Made by a program: the position numbers and the translations under genes
NCBI RefSeq assembly: GCF_000376565.1
Contig: NZ_BARG01000001.1
Coordinates: 20,954-84,953 of the forward strand
Direction of reading: 5' to 3'
DNA length: 64,000 nt
DNA from: Streptomyces hokutonensis
Lineage (GTDB): Bacteria; Actinomycetota; Actinomycetes; Streptomycetales; Streptomycetaceae
Part shown: piece after piece, positions 27,101-35,649 of the stretch
How positions within the stretch are numbered: position 1 is the first letter of the stretch
Layout of the letters: the number at the start of each line of letters is the position of its first letter
Notes under the pieces: model-generated
What the model saw: the letters and a program-made list of their open reading frames with translations, nothing else
What the model was told of the DNA's origin: nothing
Database searches by the model: none

Positions 27101-27166
27101 AAGTAATCACTCGTTGACATGACTACAGGGCATGGTTACGTTAAGCAAGTAATCATGTGATGACTT
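27101..27166. promoter_or_regulatory. Candidate TetR operators (AAGTAATCA repeats)
   Basis: AAGTAATCA occurs at 27101-27109 and 27147-27155. The second copy forms AAGTAATCA-TG-TGATGACTT (27147-27166), a palindrome with one mismatch. The region between is AT-rich for this genome and lies just upstream of the divergent TetR gene, as expected for an autoregulatory operator. Confidence 0.55.
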
Positions 27167-27256
27167 AGCCCGCCGCGCTCAGGCGTGCCCCACTCACGTG
27201 TGCCCTCTCACGCCCTGCCCTCCCGCCGTCCGCCCCTCCCGTCCGAAAGGACAACG

Positions 27257-27808
27257 GTGTCCAAGCAAGCCCTCCTCGTCATGGACGTTCAGCGCGTCAT
27301 CGTCGACCGCTACCCCGACCCGGCCTATCTGCCGCGCCTGCGCAAGGCGATCGACGCGGCCCGCGCGGACGGCGTCCCCGTGATCCACGTGACCGTCGGC
27401 TTCCGCCCCGGTGCCCCGGAGGTCAGCGCGCGCAACAAGATGTTCGGCAGGCTCGCGGGCGTCCGGCTGCCGGCCGCCGCCGCCCAGGCCAACGAGATCC
27501 ACCCGGACGTGGCCCCCGAACCCGGCGACATCCTCGTCACCAAGCGCCGCGTCAGCGCGTTCGCCGGCAGCGACCTCGACATGGTGCTGCGGGCCAACGG
27601 CATCGACCACCTGGTCCTGACGGGCATCGCCACCAGCGGCGTCGTCCTGTCGACGCTCCGCCAGGCCTCCGACCTGGACTTCACCCTCACCGTCCTGTCC
27701 GACGGCTGTCTCGACAACGACCCCGAGGTGCACCGGGTCCTCACGGAGAAGGTGTTCCCGACGCAGGCGGACGTCACGACGGTGGCCGAGTGGGTCGCCG
27801 CGCACTGA
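27257..27808 (+). CDS. Isochorismatase-fold hydrolase lacking the catalytic cysteine
   Basis: A 183-residue alpha/beta protein of the isochorismatase-like family. The catalytic Asp is present (Asp10 in LLVMDVQ), as is the Lys (Lys96 in VTKRRVSAF). At the position where cysteine hydrolases have their nucleophile the sequence reads GIATSGVVLST, with Gly128 instead of Cys. It is therefore unlikely to be an amidase such as nicotinamidase and closer to Cys-free members, some of which hydrolyse vinyl ethers; the substrate is unknown. The start is GTG at 27257, five bases after GAAAGGA. Divergent from the TetR gene, which probably regulates it. Confidence 0.9.
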   Translation: MSKQALLVMDVQRVIVDRYPDPAYLPRLRKAIDAARADGVPVIHVTVGFRPGAPEVSARNKMFGRLAGVRLPAAAAQANEIHPDVAPEPGDILVTKRRVSAFAGSDLDMVLRANGIDHLVLTGIATSGVVLSTLRQASDLDFTLTVLSDGCLDNDPEVHRVLTEKVFPTQADVTTVAEWVAAH

Positions 27809-27893
27809 ACTCCCTATATTGATCCCCGTACTTGATGCCGGTGCTCGATGCCCCGGAGTCGACGTCGGTGCGATCCGGGGGGATTGAGCGCTC

Positions 27894-28751
27894 GTGCGAC
27901 CAGACAGAACACTCGGGGCGGCCGTGGCCGCCGCCCTCTGCGCCGTAGCCGTACTGCTTCTCGGCGGCTGCGGGACGCAGGTGGCCGGTGACGCGAGCGG
28001 AGCGACACCGGCCGCGTCGATCTCCTGGACCACGATGCAGCCCTCCGCAGTCACCGCGGCCCAACTCGCCGCGGATCAGCGCACGTTGACCCTGACCGCA
28101 CGGGTGCCCGACGGCAAGCATCCGTGCGTACGGGCGCTCAAGGCCGCGCTCACCGCCTCCGAGCGGAACATCGTGTGGGTCCAGATCACCTACTCCTCCC
28201 CGTCGGGGGACAGGAGCTCCGGCTGCACCGGGGAACGTACGGCCTCGACGCGGCTCATGCTGCCCAAGCCCCTGGGCAACCAGAAACTGGTCGTGGACCA
28301 GGACACCCAATTCACCGCCGACGGCGCCAAGTTGCCCGCACTGCGTCTGTGCGGTGAACTCGGCTGCAACCCGCCGGCCACCGGCTGCACCACCGCCTCG
28401 TACGAGCAGGCGATGATCGCGGCCGACGCCCCCGAGCACAGCTACCGCGACGCGGAACACTGCGACGGCAAGTGGCTGGTCATCGACTTCTCCTGGCGCA
28501 CGGGCCCGGTCTGCGGCGACACGACCGCGACCCCGTCCGGCTGCACGTCCCGCCTGGGCGACCGCGTGTTCTTCCGCGCCGAACCCGCCGGCTGGAAGAC
28601 GATCACGGCGAGCTCGACCGGAGGCTGCACAGCGGTACAACGCGCGGAGCCCAAGTTCCCGACGGCACTGTGCGCGACCCTGGCCCCGCTCTCCACCTCC
28701 CTGCACCCGAGCTACCCGCCTCCGTCGGCGACCGCGAGCCAACTCTCCTGA
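27894..28751 (+). CDS. Putative secreted lipoprotein, unknown function
   Basis: A 285-residue protein. The signal peptide ends in a lipobox LGGC with Cys26 as the predicted lipidation site, so it should be anchored to the outer face of the membrane. The mature part has many cysteines (for example CGELGCNPPATGCTTASY, EHCDGKWLVIDF, TGPVCGDTTATPSGCTS), suggesting a disulfide-rich domain. No family is recognised. The start is GTG at 27894. The gene stands alone between two unrelated genes and is convergent with the SDR gene. Confidence 0.82.
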   Translation: MRPDRTLGAAVAAALCAVAVLLLGGCGTQVAGDASGATPAASISWTTMQPSAVTAAQLAADQRTLTLTARVPDGKHPCVRALKAALTASERNIVWVQITYSSPSGDRSSGCTGERTASTRLMLPKPLGNQKLVVDQDTQFTADGAKLPALRLCGELGCNPPATGCTTASYEQAMIAADAPEHSYRDAEHCDGKWLVIDFSWRTGPVCGDTTATPSGCTSRLGDRVFFRAEPAGWKTITASSTGGCTAVQRAEPKFPTALCATLAPLSTSLHPSYPPPSATASQLS

Positions 28752-28764
28752 CCCGTCCGGGACT

Positions 28765-29514
28765 TCAGCTCTGGGCCGTGGGCCGTACGACGATCTCGTT
28801 GACGTCGACCTCGGCGGGCTGGTTGACGGCGTAGACGATCGCCTCGCCGATCGCGGCGGCGGGGATCGCGATGCCCATCATGTCCTCGGCGACCGCGCGC
28901 ATGCCCAAGTCGCTGATGCCGTCGGTCAGTTCGCTGCGGGTGAGGCCGGGGCTGACCACGGTGACGCGCAGGTCGCGACTCTCCTGCCGGAGCCCTTCGG
29001 AGAGGGCGCGGACGGCGGACTTGGTGGCGCAGTAGACGGCCGCGGTGGGGTCGACGCGGTGACCGGCGACGGAGGCCACGTTCACGATGTGCCCCGCGCC
29101 CTGCTCGCGCATCACGGGCAGCACCGCGGCGATGCCGTGCAGCACTCCGCGGATGTTGACGTCGATCATGCGGTTCCACTCGTCGACCTTCAGCTCCTCC
29201 AGCAGTGCCAGCGGCATCACCCCCGCGTTGTTCACCAGGACGTCGACCCGGCCGTAGGACTCGCGCGCGGCCCCGACGAAGGCCCGCACGCCAGCCAGGT
29301 CGGTCACGTCCAGCTCGCGGTGGTCGGCCGTGCCGCCGTCCGCCCGGATCTCCTCGGCGACGGCGGCGACGCGGTCGGCGCGGCGGGCGCCGAGCACCAC
29401 CCGGTGGCCGGCCGCGGCCAGCAGCCGGGCCGTGGCTTCGCCGATACCGCTGCTCGCGCCGGTGACGAGGACGACCTTGCCGGTGCGGGAGGTGGACGGG
29501 ACGGTGGTGGTCAT
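28765..29514 (-). CDS. Short-chain dehydrogenase/reductase
   Basis: A 249-residue NAD(P)-dependent oxidoreductase of the classical SDR type: cofactor motif [15 protein letters not shown] (TGxxxGxG), [14 protein letters not shown] and catalytic YCATK (YxxxK). An Arg-rich strand end (LGARRADR) suggests NADP(H) preference. The substrate is unknown. The start is ATG at 29514; the open frame continues far upstream across the divergent regulator but only this part matches the family. Divergent from an XRE/MmyB-like regulator, a common pairing in Streptomyces. Confidence 0.92.
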   Translation of the reverse strand: MTTTVPSTSRTGKVVLVTGASSGIGEATARLLAAAGHRVVLGARRADRVAAVAEEIRADGGTADHRELDVTDLAGVRAFVGAARESYGRVDVLVNNAGVMPLALLEELKVDEWNRMIDVNIRGVLHGIAAVLPVMREQGAGHIVNVASVAGHRVDPTAAVYCATKSAVRALSEGLRQESRDLRVTVVSPGLTRSELTDGISDLGMRAVAEDMMGIAIPAAAIGEAIVYAVNQPAEVDVNEIVVRPTAQS

Positions 29515-29661
29515 GAGGAGCCCTTCGCGGCAGCGGAAACCGATCCGCGCGGCGGTGCTCCACCGCGCCCTCCGAGCATCGGCGGGATCGCGCCGAAGCG
29601 GCAGGACGGGCCTTCCTGGGTGCGCCACACCCAGGGAGCGAGGTCGCCGTACGCTTCTGGA

Positions 29662-30492
29662 ATGGACGGTAGGGACGGATACGCGCTCGGTGAGTTCCTG
29701 CGGGCGCGGCGCTCCCGGCTGACGCCCGCGGAGGTGGGGTTCCCGGGTTCCGGGGTGCGCCGGGTCGCCGGGCTGCGCCGTGAGGAGGTCGCCGTCCTGG
29801 CCGGGGTGAGCGCCGACTACTACGCCCGGCTGGAGCAGGGCCGGGAACGCAGCCCCTCCGGCCAGGTGGTCGACGCCCTCTCGCGGGCGCTGTGCCTGGA
29901 CATGGACGCCCGCTGGCACGCGTACCGGCTGGCCGGCCTGGTCCCGAGACCCGTCCCCGCGCCGGCGGCCGACCATGTGGACCCGGCGCTGCTCCGGCTG
30001 ATGCACGCGTTCCCGACGGCGGCGGCGTACGTCATCAACCGGCGCCTGGAGGTCCTCGCCTCGAACGCGCTGGCCGACGCGCTCCTGGCACCCCTCGGGG
30101 ACCCCCGCAGCATGGTCCGCACGCTCTTCCTGGACCCCGCCGCCCGCGAGCTCTTCGCCGACTGGCGGCACGTGGCCCGCTGCTCGGCCGAGGCGCTGCG
30201 TCTGGCCACGGGACACGACCCGGACGACCCCGAACTCACCGCGCTCATCACCGAACTCCTCAGCGACAGCGAGGAGTTCGCGGCCCTGTGGGGCGACCAC
30301 AGCGTCAGCCGCCCGGGCCGGCAGTCCAAGACCTTCGACCACCCGGCCGTGGGCCGCATCACGCTCACGTACCAGACCTTCGACGTCCAGAGCGCCCCCG
30401 GCCAGTGCCTGCTGGTCGGCACGGCCGAACCGGACACGGAGGACGCCACGTCCCTGGCCCGGCTCGGGGCCCTGCACACGGCCACCTCGTAG
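29662..30492 (+). CDS. XRE-family regulator with MmyB-like ligand-binding domain
   Basis: A 276-residue regulator. The N-terminal helix-turn-helix (about 8-80) shows [34 protein letters not shown] and YYARLEQGR. The C-terminal two thirds match the MmyB-type PAS-like domain ([51 protein letters not shown]), which binds a hydrophobic ligand in known structures. The start is ATG at 29662. It is divergent from the SDR gene over a 147-bp region and probably controls it in response to that enzyme's substrate. Confidence 0.92.
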   Translation: MDGRDGYALGEFLRARRSRLTPAEVGFPGSGVRRVAGLRREEVAVLAGVSADYYARLEQGRERSPSGQVVDALSRALCLDMDARWHAYRLAGLVPRPVPAPAADHVDPALLRLMHAFPTAAAYVINRRLEVLASNALADALLAPLGDPRSMVRTLFLDPAARELFADWRHVARCSAEALRLATGHDPDDPELTALITELLSDSEEFAALWGDHSVSRPGRQSKTFDHPAVGRITLTYQTFDVQSAPGQCLLVGTAEPDTEDATSLARLGALHTATS

Positions 30493-30531
30493 TCTTGGTC
30501 AACACACGCCAAGAACGGGGGAGTTCACGCG

Positions 30532-30759
30532 ATGGCGAAACCGGTACGCGCCGCACTGGGTGACGGTGTCTGGCTCAACTGCCAGGTCTGCCAAGGGGAT
30601 CTGTTCCGCGAGCGGGGCGTCCTGCTCAACAGCACCGGTATGGAGTTCATGAAGCTGGGCTGGGCCGACGAGAACGCCACCGGGCTGATCTGCTGGCGGT
30701 GCGGGTATGTGCACCTCTTCGTGAACAGGGACATCAAGCTCTACCGGGCGGACAAGTAG
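30532..30759 (+). CDS. Small zinc-ribbon protein
   Basis: A 75-residue protein with two CxxC knuckles (NCQVCQGDLF near residue 17 and CWRCGYVHLF near 54), as in zinc ribbons. A good Shine-Dalgarno sequence (GGGGGAG) precedes the ATG. It starts 39 bases after the regulator stop and is on the same strand, but no functional link is visible. Nucleic-acid or protein binding is typical of such ribbons; nothing more can be said. Confidence 0.8.
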   Translation: MAKPVRAALGDGVWLNCQVCQGDLFRERGVLLNSTGMEFMKLGWADENATGLICWRCGYVHLFVNRDIKLYRADK

Positions 30760-30772
30760 AAGCAGCGGCCGC

Positions 30773-31912
30773 CTACTTCTTCCTCCCCCTGGCCGCCTTG
30801 CCCGCCCGGGAGACCTTCGGTCTGCGTGCGGGGATCGTGGTGAGGTGCGGGGCGGAGAACTCCCGGTTGGCCAGGGTCTGTTGGCGGACGGTGGTGGGCA
30901 GGTCCGGCAGGGACAGGAGTCGGTCGCACGCCTCGACGGAGGCCGCGTACTCGCCCACCCAGTAGGCGGTGATCGAGAACTCGAAGAGGAGTCCCCATCG
31001 GTACACCCAGGGCTTGGTGAAGAGGAGGTCGTCGGGTTCCGGTCTGCCGACCGCGTCACCGAGCAGGGCGTACGCGGTGCGGTAGCGGCCGGCGAGGCGT
31101 AGGCGGGACGCCAACTCGTAGCAGGCTTCCAGCCGTTGAGGGCGTCCGTCCCACGCCCGGGAGAACGCGTCCATCGCGCCCGGCCAGTCGTCGGTCCGCT
31201 CCGCCCGCAGGACGCCCGCCTCCAGGAGCGAGCAGTAGACCTCCTCGCCCCAGCCGCCCATCCGAGCGCGACGCTCGTAGAGGGCGATCGCCTCCTCCGC
31301 GTGCCCGAGGTCGCGTTCGGTGTTGGCCAGGTAGAAGACGGTGCGCGGGTTGTCGGGGTCGCGGTCCAGTTCGCGCCGGAGCAGGCGCGCGTCCCGCTCG
31401 AACTTGTCACTGCGGCAACCGCCGTCGGCCTGGTCCTCGATGACGAGGGCGCCCAGGTTCTCCTGGGTGTCGGGCTCGTCGGTGCACGGGTACTCGTGCG
31501 TGACGCCCTCGTAGCGCCACAGCCAGTCGCCGCGCATCAGGTGCTTGAACCGGTGCTGGGTGCCGGGGCCGTCGTAGCGCAGCATGTACGAACCCGCCGT
31601 CAGGCGCGGCAGCGGGGCGTCCTGCCGCAGGACGTGGTCGGCGTCGAGCGTGAGCAGGTAGTCGGCTCTGCCGCGGGCGAGCTGGATGTTCCGGGTGCGG
31701 TTGTGGCCGAAGTCGACCCAGGGTTCCTCGTGGAGTTCGCCCGGGACACCGTCCAGCACCTTGCGGATCAGGTCCTGCGTGCCGTCGGTGGAGCCGGTGT
31801 CGGAGATCACCCAGTAGTCGATGAGCGGGCGGACGACCTCCAGACAGCGCTCGATCACGAGCGACTCGTTCTTGACGATCATGCACAGGCAGAGAGTCTG
31901 TTGCTGCTTCAC
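30773..31912 (-). CDS. Family 2 glycosyltransferase with TPR-like region
   Basis: A 379-residue protein. The N-terminal domain is GT2-like: CLCMIVKNESLVIERCL, WVISDTGSTDGTQDLI, WVDFGHNRTRNIQLAR and the metal site LTLDADHVL. The C-terminal half (about 190-330) has repeated Ala/Arg helices (FYLANTERDLGHAEEAIALY, ACYELASRLRLAGRYRTAYALLG) resembling tetratricopeptide repeats, and it ends in a basic tail. The start is GTG at 31912 (MKQQQTLCLC), preceded by GGTGAGG. Family members glycosylate proteins or peptides in some bacteria; the acceptor is unknown here. It is convergent with the zinc-ribbon gene. Confidence 0.88.
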   Translation of the reverse strand: MKQQQTLCLCMIVKNESLVIERCLEVVRPLIDYWVISDTGSTDGTQDLIRKVLDGVPGELHEEPWVDFGHNRTRNIQLARGRADYLLTLDADHVLRQDAPLPRLTAGSYMLRYDGPGTQHRFKHLMRGDWLWRYEGVTHEYPCTDEPDTQENLGALVIEDQADGGCRSDKFERDARLLRRELDRDPDNPRTVFYLANTERDLGHAEEAIALYERRARMGGWGEEVYCSLLEAGVLRAERTDDWPGAMDAFSRAWDGRPQRLEACYELASRLRLAGRYRTAYALLGDAVGRPEPDDLLFTKPWVYRWGLLFEFSITAYWVGEYAASVEACDRLLSLPDLPTTVRQQTLANREFSAPHLTTIPARRPKVSRAGKAARGRKK

Positions 31913-32219
31913 GGCCTCACCCGTCCCGGACGCAGGCGTCCCGTCGGAAACTCGCGCGCCACAGTGGCACGCGCCGGCTCCCCGCCCGTCCATCCACGCG
32001 GAGGACCACTCCCGAGAGCCCCCGAACAGCGGCGGCTTAGCCCGGACAGGTGATCACAGGTAAAAAATGCCCCATCAGAACGCACCGATTAGTCCGATAC
32101 GACGACAAACGGGCGCGTTCCCGACCACTACGCGGGTCGCCCCGGTCCGCTCAGGTCAAGCTCGCACTCGCACTCGGATTCGGGACATCACCCGAACCAG
32201 TCGAAAAGGGAGCACAAAG
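31913..32219. other. Divergent intergenic region, no gene seen
   Basis: 307 bases between the glycosyltransferase and the collagen-like gene. It must hold both promoters. An AT-rich patch GGTGATCACAGGTAAAAAATG lies around 32050-32070, and a clear Shine-Dalgarno AAAAGGGAG precedes the collagen-like gene. No coding signal was found. Confidence 0.6.
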
Positions 32220-33146
32220 ATGAGGATGAGTCCTGAGTTCCGCACAGCGCCACTGGGACCGCTGGCCCGGGACCGGTTCAAGAAGGCGGGCATGGTCGCC
32301 TCGCTGTCGCTGGTTCTGGCAGCCGGCGTCGTCGATCCGGCCGCCGCGGCCGCTCGCGGCATGACCGACCAGACGAGAGCGGCCGCGGGCAACGGCGGCG
32401 ATCACTGCAAGCCGAACCACCACCACAAGTCCCGCGTGACCGAGGCCGGCGGCAACGGCCACTGCAAGGGACCGACCGGACCCACCGGCCCGAAGGGCAC
32501 CACGGGAGCCACCGGCCCGACCGGACCCACGGGACCGACGGGTGCGACCGGAGCGACCGGAGCAGGCACGCCCGGCACACCGGGTGTCACCGGCCCCACC
32601 GGCCCCACAGGCCCCTCCGGGGGCACCCCCGGTGCGACCGGAGCCACCGGCGCAACCGGCGCGCAGGGCCCCACCGGCCCCACGGGTCCGACCGGACCCA
32701 CGGGCGCCACAGGAGCCACGGGCGCGACCGGGGCAACAGGCGCCGCCGCCCCCTGCTCCGACATCGACGCCCAGCAGGACTCGAACAACTTCGAGCTGAG
32801 AGCCGCGCTGACCGGCGGCAAGACCTACGTGGGTATCCACGACCTCCGGGGCACCACCCCCCGCAACTTCCTCTGGACCGACCTCAGCACGCACCCCAAC
32901 TACCCGGCGGGCGACGCGGCCGGCCTCCCCTGCGGAGTCGCCATCAACGGGCACAGCGCCAACGCGGGGGCGCCCATCAAGATCGACGTCATGACGACCA
33001 CGGGCCAGGTCTGGGAGACCACCTGTGTCGAGGTCAACAGCACCAACCCCGCCACGCTGAACTGCAACAACAGCGCGGGCAACCCCAACCCCTGGACCAA
33101 GCCGACACTGCAGCCGTCGCCCGGGGTCACCAACGGCGGGGTGTGA
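32220..33146 (+). CDS. Secreted collagen-like protein with Gly-X-Thr repeats
   Basis: A 308-residue protein. A signal-like hydrophobic segment (about 24-45, ending AAAAARG) is followed by a His/Lys/Cys-containing linker and a collagen-like region at residues 84-175 made of GPT and GAT triplets with two short interruptions (around GAGTPGTPG and GPSGGTPG). A C-terminal domain of about 130 residues contains four cysteines and [12 protein letters not shown]. Thr in the third position, as in exosporium collagen-like proteins of Bacillus, lets a triple helix form without hydroxyproline when glycosylated. The start is ATG at 32220, seven bases after AAAAGGGAG. The glycosyltransferase encoded divergently could in principle modify the Thr residues. 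Confidence 0.88.
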   Translation: MRMSPEFRTAPLGPLARDRFKKAGMVASLSLVLAAGVVDPAAAAARGMTDQTRAAAGNGGDHCKPNHHHKSRVTEAGGNGHCKGPTGPTGPKGTTGATGPTGPTGPTGATGATGAGTPGTPGVTGPTGPTGPSGGTPGATGATGATGAQGPTGPTGPTGPTGATGATGATGATGAAAPCSDIDAQQDSNNFELRAALTGGKTYVGIHDLRGTTPRNFLWTDLSTHPNYPAGDAAGLPCGVAINGHSANAGAPIKIDVMTTTGQVWETTCVEVNSTNPATLNCNNSAGNPNPWTKPTLQPSPGVTNGGV

Positions 33147-33183
33147 CAGCCTCCGCACCACACGAGAACACCACGCGAAAACA

Positions 33184-33223
33184 GGGGTGCCCGGAGGTCA
33201 GCCGACAGACCTCCGGGCACCCC
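33184..33223 (+). terminator. Terminator of the collagen-like gene
   Basis: Perfect 16-bp inverted repeat GGGGTGCCCGGAGGTC / GACCTCCGGGCACCCC with an 8-base loop, 37 bases beyond the stop codon; the longest uninterrupted stem found in the window. Confidence 0.8.
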
Positions 33224-33412
33224 CGCGACCAGGCCCCGGGCCCCCCGCAAGGTGTCCAAGAAAAGCGGCCAGTTCGTCGACGGTCATGGGCCCGTCGAAC
33301 AAGAGGCAGGACAGCAGGGAGAGATGGCGGGGAGCCAACGACTGCGCCTGCAGCCCCTCTCCCCCACTTCACCGCGCACATCAGCGAGGCCGTACTCGGC
33401 GGACAGGCCGAG
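33198..33412 (-). pseudogene. Remnant of a MarR-type regulator gene
   Basis: On the minus strand LLGLSAEYGLADVRGEVGE (from about 33412) continues, after a frameshift near 33359, as GLQAQSLAPRHLSLLSCLLF then DGPMTVDELAAFLG. This reads like the N-terminal half of a MarR winged-helix regulator, based on recall of Streptomyces family members. It then breaks off into unrelated sequence and a stop at 33198, inside the terminator hairpin. Frameshift and loss of the second half indicate decay. It lies in the 450-base stretch between the collagen-like and radical SAM genes, which otherwise holds only the terminator. Confidence 0.45.
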
Positions 33413-33596
33413 GAGGGGTTGATCCGGGGCTCACGGACGCGGTCGACTCCGACCGACCAGGCCGCCCCGAACATCACCCTCAGCCTGCGTGAGGCCGCCT
33501 ACCAGCGCCCCGATGTACCGGACGCCCCGGAGCCGGCGGACGGGTCGCCCGACCCCGCCCCGCACGACCCCTTCGCTCACGGGCACAGCGCGAACC

Positions 33597-35570
33597 TCAG
33601 TGCGAGTGCCCGCCACCCGACCCCGCGGGCTGCTTCACCGTCAACGGCAGCAGCTTCTTCCCCGTGGGACCGATCTGGATGGACGTGTCCATCTGCGGGC
33701 ACACCCCGCAGTCGAAGCACGGCGTCCACCGGCAGTCCTCGACCTCTGTCTCGTCGAGGGCGTCCTGCCAGTCCTCCCAGAGCCAGTCCTTGTCGAGGCC
33801 GGAGTCGAGGTGGTCCCAGGGGAGGACCTCCTCGTAGGTCTTCTCGCGGGTGGTGTACCAGTCGACGTCGACACCGAACGCGGGCAGCGTCTTCTCGGCG
33901 CAGCGCATCCAGCGCTCGTAGGAGAAGTGCTCGCGCCAGCCGTCGAAGCGGCCGCCGTCCTCGTAGACCGCGCGGATGACCGCGCCGATCCGGCGGTCGC
34001 CGCGGGAGAGGAGGCCCTCGACGATGCCCGGCTTGCCGTCGTGGTAGCGGAAGCCGATCGAGCGGCCGTACTTCTTGTCGCCGCGGATCTTGTCCCGGAG
34101 CTTCGCGAGGCGGGCGTCCGTCTCCTCCGCCGAGAGCTGCGGGGCCCACTGGAAGGGGGTGTGGGGCTTGGGGACGAAGCCGCCGATCGAGACCGTGCAG
34201 CGGATGTCGTTCTGGCCGGAGACCTTGCGGCCCTCGGCGATCACGTTCATCGCCATGTCCGCGATCTGGAGGACGTCCTCGTCTGTCTCCGTCGGGAGGC
34301 CGCACATGAAGTACAGCTTCACCTGGCGCCAGCCGTTGCCGTACGCCGTCGAGACGGTCCGGATGAGGTCGTCCTCCGACACCATCTTGTTGATGACCTT
34401 GCGCAGGCGCTCCGAGCCGCCCTCGGGGGCGAAGGTGAGGCCGGAGCGGCGGCCGTTGCGGGTCAGCTCGTTCGCCAGGTCGACGTTGAAGGCGTCCACG
34501 CGGGTCGACGGGAGGGACAGGCCGATCTTGTCCTCGGTGTAACGGTCCGCCAGGCCCTTCGCGATGTCGCCGATCTCCGAGTGGTCGGCCGACGACAACG
34601 ACAGCAGGCCCACCTCCTCGAAGCCCGTCGCCTTCAGGCCCTTCTCGACCATCTCGCCGATGCCCGTGATCGACCGCTCCCGCACCGGGCGGGTGATCAT
34701 GCCCGCCTGGCAGAAGCGGCAGCCGCGGGTACAGCCGCGGAAGATCTCGACCGACATGCGCTCATGGACCGTCTCGGCGAGCGGGACCAGCGGCTGCTTC
34801 GGGTACGGCCATTCGTCGAGGTCCATGACGGTGTGCTTCGACACCCGCCACGGGACGCCCGACTTGTTGGGGACCACGCGCGCGATACGGGCGTCCGGCA
34901 GGTACTCGACGTCGTAGAACGCCGGGATGTAGACCGAACCCGTCTTCGCGAGGCGGAAGAGGACCTCCTCGCGACCGCCGGGGCGGCCCTCCGCCTTCCA
35001 GTTGCGGATGATCTTCGTCATGTCGAGGACGGCCTGTTCGCCGTCGCCGATGATCACCGCGTCGATGAAGTCCGCGATCGGCTCGGGGTTGAAGGCCGCG
35101 TGGCCGCCCGCCAGCACGATCGGGTCGTCCAGCGTGCGGTCCTTCGACTCCAGCGGGATGCCCGCCAGGTCCAGGGCCGTCAGCATGTTCGTGTAGCCGA
35201 GTTCGGTGGAGAAGGAGAGCCCGAACACGTCGAAGGCGCCCACCGGGCGGTGGCTGTCGACCGTGAACTGCGGGACGCGGTGCTCCCGCATCAGCGCCTC
35301 CAGGTCGGGCCACACGCTGTACGTGCGCTCGGCGAGGACGCCCTCCTGCTCGTTCAGGACCTCGTAGAGGATCATGACGCCCTGGTTGGGCAGGCCGACC
35401 TCGTACGCGTCCGGGTACATCAGCGCCCAGCGGACGTCGCACGACTCCCACGGCTTGACCGTGGAGTTGAGCTCGCCTCCGACGTACTGGATCGGCTTCT
35501 GCACATGCGGGAGCAGGGCTTCGAGCTGCGGAAACACGGACTCTGCGGCCGCAGCGACTTCGGCAGGCAT
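33597..35570 (-). CDS. TIGR03960-family B12-binding-domain radical SAM protein
   Basis: A 657-residue iron-sulfur enzyme. The N-terminal cobalamin-binding-like domain contains FDVFGLSFSTELGYTNML and IVLAGGHAAFNPEP. The radical SAM core has the CxxxCxxC cluster motif in FRGCTRGCRFCQAG, then STRVDAFN, TFAPEGGSERLRKVINK and KLYFMCGLPTETDEDV. A C-terminal CxxCxxC (PCFDCGVCPQMD) may hold another metal site, followed by a His-containing tail. The substrate is unknown; the family is conserved in gene position near rne and cell-shape genes. The partner TIGR03936 gene is about 8.7 kb downstream, on the far side of an accessory block. The start is the ATG at 35570. Confidence 0.95.
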   Translation of the reverse strand: MPAEVAAAAESVFPQLEALLPHVQKPIQYVGGELNSTVKPWESCDVRWALMYPDAYEVGLPNQGVMILYEVLNEQEGVLAERTYSVWPDLEALMREHRVPQFTVDSHRPVGAFDVFGLSFSTELGYTNMLTALDLAGIPLESKDRTLDDPIVLAGGHAAFNPEPIADFIDAVIIGDGEQAVLDMTKIIRNWKAEGRPGGREEVLFRLAKTGSVYIPAFYDVEYLPDARIARVVPNKSGVPWRVSKHTVMDLDEWPYPKQPLVPLAETVHERMSVEIFRGCTRGCRFCQAGMITRPVRERSITGIGEMVEKGLKATGFEEVGLLSLSSADHSEIGDIAKGLADRYTEDKIGLSLPSTRVDAFNVDLANELTRNGRRSGLTFAPEGGSERLRKVINKMVSEDDLIRTVSTAYGNGWRQVKLYFMCGLPTETDEDVLQIADMAMNVIAEGRKVSGQNDIRCTVSIGGFVPKPHTPFQWAPQLSAEETDARLAKLRDKIRGDKKYGRSIGFRYHDGKPGIVEGLLSRGDRRIGAVIRAVYEDGGRFDGWREHFSYERWMRCAEKTLPAFGVDVDWYTTREKTYEEVLPWDHLDSGLDKDWLWEDWQDALDETEVEDCRWTPCFDCGVCPQMDTSIQIGPTGKKLLPLTVKQPAGSGGGHSH

Positions 35571-35649
35571 CTCGCGAACCTTCGTGAGCGGTACTGAACG
35601 GACGGGTGACCATCCAGACTAACGCGATCCCGGAGGTCCCCCGTACGGC

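Noticed and set aside
32469..32744. CRISPR-like or tandem DNA repeat in the collagen-like gene
   Set aside because: The repeats follow codon triplets (Gly-Pro-Thr, Gly-Ala-Thr), lie within a signal-peptide-bearing reading frame, and have no spacer structure.
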